Below, in pieces: positions 59,488 through 64,000 of a stretch of 64,000 bases of DNA. Every line of letters starts with the position of its first letter. Positions within the stretch are counted from its first letter, which is position 1. The notes under the pieces are model-generated. The model ran no database searches. It was not told where the DNA came from and saw nothing but the letters and a program-made list of their open reading frames with translations. The stretch lies in assembly GCF_001421355.1 (NCBI RefSeq), contig NZ_LMKC01000006.1, positions 62,001 to 126,000 on the forward strand, read 5' to 3'. A program made the translations under genes and the position numbers. The DNA is from Sphingomonas sp. Leaf9. GTDB taxonomy: Bacteria > Pseudomonadota > Alphaproteobacteria > Sphingomonadales > Sphingomonadaceae.

Positions 59488-61869
59488 TTGTCGAACATCG
59501 AAGTCGAGGAAGCGGCGGCTGGAATGGCCATAGGAGCAGATACTGATGCGGCCGGGAGCGTTCGCGACGCGGCACGCATGATCGACCTGATTGCTGCTTT
59601 CGATTGGAAGGCGACGCCGTTGGGTGCGAGAGCGGCCTGGCCGGCGACGCTCCGCATCACTGTCGACACGATGCTTGCTTCACTGCACCCCATGTGTGTG
59701 ATCTGGGGACCGGAGCGCATCCTCCTCTACAATGACGGCTACGCGCCGATCCTAGGCGGGCGCCATCCTGACGCATTAGGGCGTCCCACGGCCGGTGTAT
59801 GGCCCGAACTGTGGAGCGATCTCGGACCGCTGATCGATCGCGTGTTTGCCGGCGAGAGCGTGGCCTTCCGCAATCAGCCGTTTGCGATGACGCGCAACGG
59901 TTACATCGAAGACACGTGGTACGACTTCGCTTACTCGCCCGTGCGGGACGAAGCTGGCGAGATAGCAGGCCTGCTGAACGTCACCTCGGATTCAACGTCG
60001 CGGGTAATGGCAAAGCGCGACCGTGACGCTGCGACCGTGAAGCTGTCAGACAATGAGGCCAAGTGGCGAGGCTTGTTTGAAACGCTGGAAGAGGGCTTCA
60101 TCCTCGGCGAAGTCGTGCGCGACGAGGGCGGTCGCATCATCGACTGGCGCTACGATGAGGTGAATAACGCCTGGTATGATCTGGTGGACGTCGAGCGCGG
60201 CTGTGCGATCGGGCGGACCATTCGCGAGGTGTTCCCCGGTATCGAGGACGAATGGGTGATGGAGTTCGCCCGTGTCGTCGAGACGGGCAAGGCTGTTCGA
60301 TTCACCCGGCAGGTGGGCAACCTTCAGCGCTGGTATGACGGTGTGTGCCAACCGGCGGGCGGTGATCGGTTCACCGTTCTTTTCCTGGAGGTAACCGACC
60401 GCATCAAATCGGACGAACGACGCGAGGCGTTGGCCGAGCTCGGGCGCGCCTTGACGGCGCTGACCAATACGGATGCGATGGCGCGGGCATCAATGGCGAT
60501 CATCGGGCGAACCCTCGATGTATGTCGTGTCGGTTACGGAACGATTGCGGGCGACGGTGAGACGCTGGCCGTTGCCGAGGATTGGACCGCGAAGGGCTAT
60601 GACAGCCTTGCCGGGTCGCACTGCCTCAAGGATTTCGGCGGCTACGCAGACGACCTTCGCGAAGGCCGCACCGTTGTCATTCCCGATGTGCGCCTTGATC
60701 CGCGCACGTCCGCTAATCCAGCACCGCTTGAAAGCGTGGCGGTGCGGAGTCTGGTCAACCGCCCGATGGTTGAAAAAGGTCGGACGGTCGCGGTCCTCTA
60801 CGTCAACGACGACGAGCCGCGAGAATGGACTCCGGAAGAGCTGGCGTTCATCGCCGATGCCGGTAACCGCACGCGCACCGCCCTTGAACGACGCAGGGCC
60901 GAGGAGCAGGCGAAGGAAACCGCCAGCTTCCTGCAAAGCGTGCTGGCCGCATCGACCGATTGCATCAAGGTGCTCGAACTCGACGGCACCCTGTCCTTCA
61001 TGAGCGAGGGCGGCATGAAGGTGATGGAAATCAGCGACTTCAACGCCGTGCGGGGCTGCCCATGGCCGAGTTTCCTGCGGGAGGATGGCTCGCAATATGC
61101 TAAAGATGCCATCGAGGCGGCGAAGCGAGGGGAAACGACCCATTTCGAGGTGCCCGCCGATACCTATCTGGGGACCGCCAAATATTGGTCGGTGTCGGTA
61201 TCGCCGATTCCCGGCCCGGATGGCGAGGTTGCCCGCATCCTCTCGGTGTCGCGTGACCACACCGAACTACACAAGGGGCAAGAGCAGCAGCGGCTGCTCA
61301 ACGAAGAGCTGGCGCATCGCATCAAGAACACCATGAGCGTCGTGCAGGCGATTGCACACCAGACGCTGAACAAGGTTGGGGACCAAGAGGCGGTTAGCTC
61401 GTTCGGCAAGCGATTGGCCGCGCTTGCCTCGGCGCATGATGTGCTGACCAGGGACCAATGGTCTACCGCGCGGTTGGGTGACGTTGCCAAGGGAGCGTTG
61501 GCGACCTTCGGCGAGGATCGGTTCCTGCTGTCCGGTTCTGACGTGACGATCGGGCCGCGGGCAACGCTGTCGCTGACCCTCATGCTGCATGAGCTGGCGA
61601 CAAACGCCGCCAAATACGGGGCGCTGACAGTGCCCGGCGGCAAGGTGTCGGTGACCTGGGCTGTTCGCCGCAACGGCGACGAGGACATGCTTGATCTGAG
61701 CTGGACGGAGCGTGGCGGACCGCCAGCGACAGAGCCAACCCGCAAGGGTTTCGGATCGCGGCTTATTCGTATGGGTCTGAACGGCTCCGGGGGCGTTACG
61801 CTTCGGTATGAGCCAGAGGGCCTTACGGTGGAGGCCACTGCACCATTGTATCAGGTTCAAGAGGCGTAG
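59488..61869 (+). CDS. PAS/GAF HWE-family sensor histidine kinase
   Basis: A 793-residue cytoplasmic sensor kinase with no membrane segments. Domains in order: an N-terminal PAS-like module (CVIWGPERILLYNDGYAPIL, about 70-170), a second PAS (RGLFETLEEGFILGEVVRDE, about 195-305), a GAF domain (RTLDVCRVGYGTIAGDGETL, about 320-460), a third PAS (LAASTDCIKVLELDGTLSFM) and the HWE kinase core. The phosphoacceptor is in EELAHRIKNTMSVVQAIAHQ (H610); the N-box is LMLHELATNAAKYGAL and the G-box GFGSRLIRMGL. HWE kinases feed the general stress response or light signalling. Start is TTG 59488 after GGCAGGG; ATG 59524 is an alternative. Confidence 0.9.
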   Translation: MSNIEVEEAAAGMAIGADTDAAGSVRDAARMIDLIAAFDWKATPLGARAAWPATLRITVDTMLASLHPMCVIWGPERILLYNDGYAPILGGRHPDALGRPTAGVWPELWSDLGPLIDRVFAGESVAFRNQPFAMTRNGYIEDTWYDFAYSPVRDEAGEIAGLLNVTSDSTSRVMAKRDRDAATVKLSDNEAKWRGLFETLEEGFILGEVVRDEGGRIIDWRYDEVNNAWYDLVDVERGCAIGRTIREVFPGIEDEWVMEFARVVETGKAVRFTRQVGNLQRWYDGVCQPAGGDRFTVLFLEVTDRIKSDERREALAELGRALTALTNTDAMARASMAIIGRTLDVCRVGYGTIAGDGETLAVAEDWTAKGYDSLAGSHCLKDFGGYADDLREGRTVVIPDVRLDPRTSANPAPLESVAVRSLVNRPMVEKGRTVAVLYVNDDEPREWTPEELAFIADAGNRTRTALERRRAEEQAKETASFLQSVLAASTDCIKVLELDGTLSFMSEGGMKVMEISDFNAVRGCPWPSFLREDGSQYAKDAIEAAKRGETTHFEVPADTYLGTAKYWSVSVSPIPGPDGEVARILSVSRDHTELHKGQEQQRLLNEELAHRIKNTMSVVQAIAHQTLNKVGDQEAVSSFGKRLAALASAHDVLTRDQWSTARLGDVAKGALATFGEDRFLLSGSDVTIGPRATLSLTLMLHELATNAAKYGALTVPGGKVSVTWAVRRNGDEDMLDLSWTERGGPPATEPTRKGFGSRLIRMGLNGSGGVTLRYEPEGLTVEATAPLYQVQEA

Positions 61870-61885
61870 CGCGTAAGTACATCAC

Positions 61886-62296
61886 ATGGGACAGTCTCAA
61901 CCCCTTACACGATGGCCGGTGCTCGTAGTCGAGGACGAGCCGATCTTGCGGCTCGACGCGATCAGCATGATCGAGAACGCCGGCTTCGAAGCAGTTGAAG
62001 CCTTGAGCAGCGCCGACGCCATCCGGTTGCTCGAGGAGCGCCTCGACATTCGTCTGGTCTACATGGACCTCGACATGCCGCGCAGCCGCAAGGGCATCGA
62101 GATCGCAGCCGCAATCCGTAAGCGCTGGCCTCCGATCGAGATCATCCTGACCGCCGCCTATTTCACGCGAGAAAGTGTTCAGCTTCCTGACCGGGCCGAG
62201 TTCTATCCCAAGCCAGTCGATCGCGACGAGATCGTGGGTGCGATGCGTCGTTTGATGGAGCACCAGAGTCCTGCAGCAGGTGCCGGACCTGCTTAA
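61886..62296 (+). CDS. Stand-alone response-regulator receiver protein
   Basis: A 136-residue receiver domain with VLVVEDEPILRLDAISMIEN (acidic pocket), VYMDLDMPRSRKG (D61), a Thr in IILTAAYF and Lys in FYPKPVDRDEIV. It follows the HWE kinase gene by 16 bases and is probably co-transcribed. Together with the receiver upstream of the kinase there are two possible phosphate acceptors for one kinase. This one ends in a short Ala/Gly/Pro tail. Confidence 0.9.
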   Translation: MGQSQPLTRWPVLVVEDEPILRLDAISMIENAGFEAVEALSSADAIRLLEERLDIRLVYMDLDMPRSRKGIEIAAAIRKRWPPIEIILTAAYFTRESVQLPDRAEFYPKPVDRDEIVGAMRRLMEHQSPAAGAGPA

Positions 62297-62352
62297 ATCA
62301 AAGATTGTCGTAAACACTTTTGAAATTGGAACAGTGTTGGCTGTCCCAAACA

Positions 62353-62877
62353 ATGACCATAAACTCGATGCATAGACCGCTAGCCGTCGAATGGTGGCGA
62401 TATGATCGGCAAACCCTAAGTGCGAAGGCAAAGCCGTTAACTAGCCTGCTGATGCAGGAACTCGTCGGCACTTATGACGATGGCGGCAGGACGGTCATGT
62501 TGACCTCGGAGGGCGGCATTGAAGGACGGCATCCTGACACATCGGCGGGACTGTTGTTTGCTCCTCGTCGCTTCAGATCATGCGCTGCGGCCCTTTTCAG
62601 CTCCACACCCGACGACCTACGCTATTTCACACCGCTTCGCGATACTGCAGGCCGAGTGACTCGGTTCGAGTTTCGCGCTAGCGGCGAGGGGCAGGGGAAG
62701 CGCACCCCGGCCGCTTCAGATCCTGATCTTGTTAGCGGTGTAAGCAGCCCGCAACACGATCATGACGACCTGCCCGCCGCAGCGTACGGTCGACGAACCG
62801 TGCGCCTTCCGCTCCAATTTCAACTGCGAACGCATCGGTTCCAGCTGGCACCATCAGGTGCCATGCGCCGGTCATAA
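62353..62877 (+). pseudogene. Possible remnant of a hydrolase C-terminal domain
   Basis: The middle of this frame (LMQELVGTYDDGGRTVMLTS, then DDLRYFTPLRDTAGRVTRFE) resembles the small C-terminal beta-domain of secreted serine hydrolases of the beta-lactamase/esterase class. The first part and the tail (after GEGQGKRTPAAS) look non-coding. No ribosome-binding site. Weak call. Confidence 0.25.
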
Positions 62878-62879
62878 AA

Positions 62880-63176
62880 AGCTAGATTTTCCGCGACAGG
62901 CGGTTGTCGTCGATCACGAAGTAGTGTGCCTGTCCGATGGCGTTGCTTTTTGCAGCAACGCAGTGTCGACTGCTTCGACGGGGACCATCGCTCCGGGACC
63001 GATCAACAGTGTCGAGCCATCGAGCTCGTCGCGGAAGTCAGCAGGGAGCATAGCTGCTATCCGGGTCAATGCGCCCCCGCCTCGTGAGCTTTTTTAGAGG
63101 TCCTGATCCCAATTGCGTGCATTGCCATTCCAATCAGCCGGGTGCGACACCAAAACTCTTTCATACGCTAACCAGG
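62880..63176. other. Gap without a supported gene
   Basis: A short minus-strand frame (MLPADFRDELDGSTLLIGPG, then AMVPVEAVDTALLQK) looks weakly protein-like but is broken by a stop near 62925, and a neighbouring frame continues AHYFVIDDNRLSRKI. It may be a frameshifted remnant; nothing can be named. Confidence 0.3.
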
Positions 63177-63962
63177 TTACTGTTTGTCGGAACCCGGCTC
63201 CGCCATCTTCCGATGCTGTTCGGCAAGCACCGATCCGGGTACGACGTTGGCGAGCACGCCTTGGATCTTGGTAGTCCAGCCTGAGAAGACGGACGGTTTC
63301 CCGCGCATCATCGCTTTCCAGCCATCGCTCGCCACGTCTTCGGCGGAACGCTTGTTCGGATCGCTGCCGACCTGCGTGTCGAGCAGGTCGCCCCGCGCAA
63401 AGAATTCGGTATCGACCGGGCCCGGCATGAGCGTGCTGATCGTGACCCCGTCCGCTTCCTTGAGTTCGTTGCGGAGCGCCTCGGTAAAACTGTCGATGAA
63501 CGCCTTGGTGCCGTTATAGACGGCCTGGAACGCGCCAGGAATGTAGCCCGCGACCGAGCCCACGACGAGTATCTTGCCGTCGTTGCGCGCAACCATGTCA
63601 GGCAGCGCGCGCTGTAGCAGGTAGATCGTGCCGGTGATGTTGGTCTCCACCACGTGTCGCCAGTCCTCGACCTTCTGGTCGAGGAAGCCATGGCCGAGCC
63701 CGCGGCCTGCGTTGGCGCACAACACGTCGACGCGGCGGCCGTTTGTGGCGGCCAATACCGTGTCGACGCCTTCGATCGTGGCCAAGTCCGCCTGGATCGC
63801 CTGCACGCTGGTGCCGAACTGCTGAAAATCGCGCGCGGCGTCGTGGATCAGCGGCTCGTCCGCGACGACGAGAATGTCGTAGCCGTCCTTTGCGGCGAGC
63901 GTCGCGAGTTCGAATCCAATGCCGGTCGATGCACCGGTGATGATGGCAAACCTGTCAGCCAT
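63177..63962 (-). CDS. SDR-family oxidoreductase
   Basis: A complete 261-residue short-chain dehydrogenase. The cofactor site is IITGASTGIGFELATLAAKD, NAG in LCANAGRGLGHG, catalytic Ser in LVVGSVAGYIPG and YxxxK in VYNGTKAFIDSF, then STLMPGPVDTEFF. The C-terminal region (WTTKIQGVLANVVPGSVLAE) is typical of the DltE/YqjQ-like classical SDRs. The substrate is unknown. ATG at 63962 is preceded by AGGAGAGACGCC. It reads away from the window end, and no partner gene is visible. Confidence 0.93.
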   Translation of the reverse strand: MADRFAIITGASTGIGFELATLAAKDGYDILVVADEPLIHDAARDFQQFGTSVQAIQADLATIEGVDTVLAATNGRRVDVLCANAGRGLGHGFLDQKVEDWRHVVETNITGTIYLLQRALPDMVARNDGKILVVGSVAGYIPGAFQAVYNGTKAFIDSFTEALRNELKEADGVTISTLMPGPVDTEFFARGDLLDTQVGSDPNKRSAEDVASDGWKAMMRGKPSVFSGWTTKIQGVLANVVPGSVLAEQHRKMAEPGSDKQ

Positions 63963-64000
63963 GGCGTCTCTCCTGTTCAGCCGTTCAGGCCGGGCTTCAA

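Overview
The window is about 64 kb of high-GC DNA from an alphaproteobacterium, most probably a sphingomonad (Sphingomonas or a close relative). The evidence is the abundance of TonB-dependent receptors with VTGSRI-type TonB boxes, secreted S9/M20/M28/DUF885 peptidases, a CsbD/entericidin/PAS-LuxR stress cluster with an EcfG-like promoter, an HWE histidine kinase, and two families of palindromic intergenic repeats. No rRNA, tRNA or CRISPR array was recognised.

Layout. 1-6.7 kb: a TonB receptor (cut by the window edge), divergent from a sugar-type ABC importer (binding lipoprotein, two permeases) whose ATPase gene is convergent and overlaps the second permease. 6.8-15.7 kb: an M28 peptidase, an unknown secreted protein, a TerC-family membrane protein, an M20 peptidase, and a MerR regulator divergent from a two-gene beta-oxidation operon (thiolase plus a FadN-type multifunctional enzyme). 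15.8-19.8 kb: a general-stress cluster ending in a 46-residue entericidin-like lipoprotein with a clear terminator. 19.9-21.6 kb: an unusual pair, a nuclease-like protein lacking calcium-ligand residues with a hydrophobic C-terminal half, overlapping a four-helix membrane protein (a possible effector/immunity pair).

21.6-44.0 kb is the most coherent and interesting part. It has a hydroxyproline catabolic set: deaminase (DapA superfamily), 4-hydroxyproline 2-epimerase, amino-acid permease and a DadA-like flavin oxidoreductase. Next come a GntR/FCD regulator, a large TonB receptor, a GH2 beta-galactosidase, an S9 peptidase, a DUF5695 protein, a GH127 beta-L-arabinofuranosidase, a delta1-pyrroline-2-carboxylate-reductase-like enzyme and a DUF885 peptidase. 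GTATAC-centred palindromes lie at or near the promoters of the hydroxyproline operon, the receptor operon, the GH127 operon and the regulator itself. I read this as one regulon for taking apart plant hydroxyproline-rich glycoproteins (extensins/arabinogalactan proteins), from glycan to peptide to hydroxyproline.

44.0-48.2 kb: a tightly overlapping operon of a CnrY-like membrane protein, a CnrX-like sensor with all five metal ligands at CnrX spacing, an ECF sigma factor, CopA and CopB. 48.3-54.2 kb: a thioesterase and TetR regulator divergent from an SDR, a quinone-oxidoreductase-like enzyme, an alpha/beta hydrolase and an aldo/keto reductase, then a fatty-acid desaturase. 54.4-58.8 kb is a graveyard of broken genes (M16 peptidase, TonB receptor N-terminus, IS3 transposase, AraC, DUF2254 and others). 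58.9-62.3 kb: an HWE histidine kinase between two stand-alone receiver proteins. The end holds poorly interpretable sequence and a complete SDR gene.
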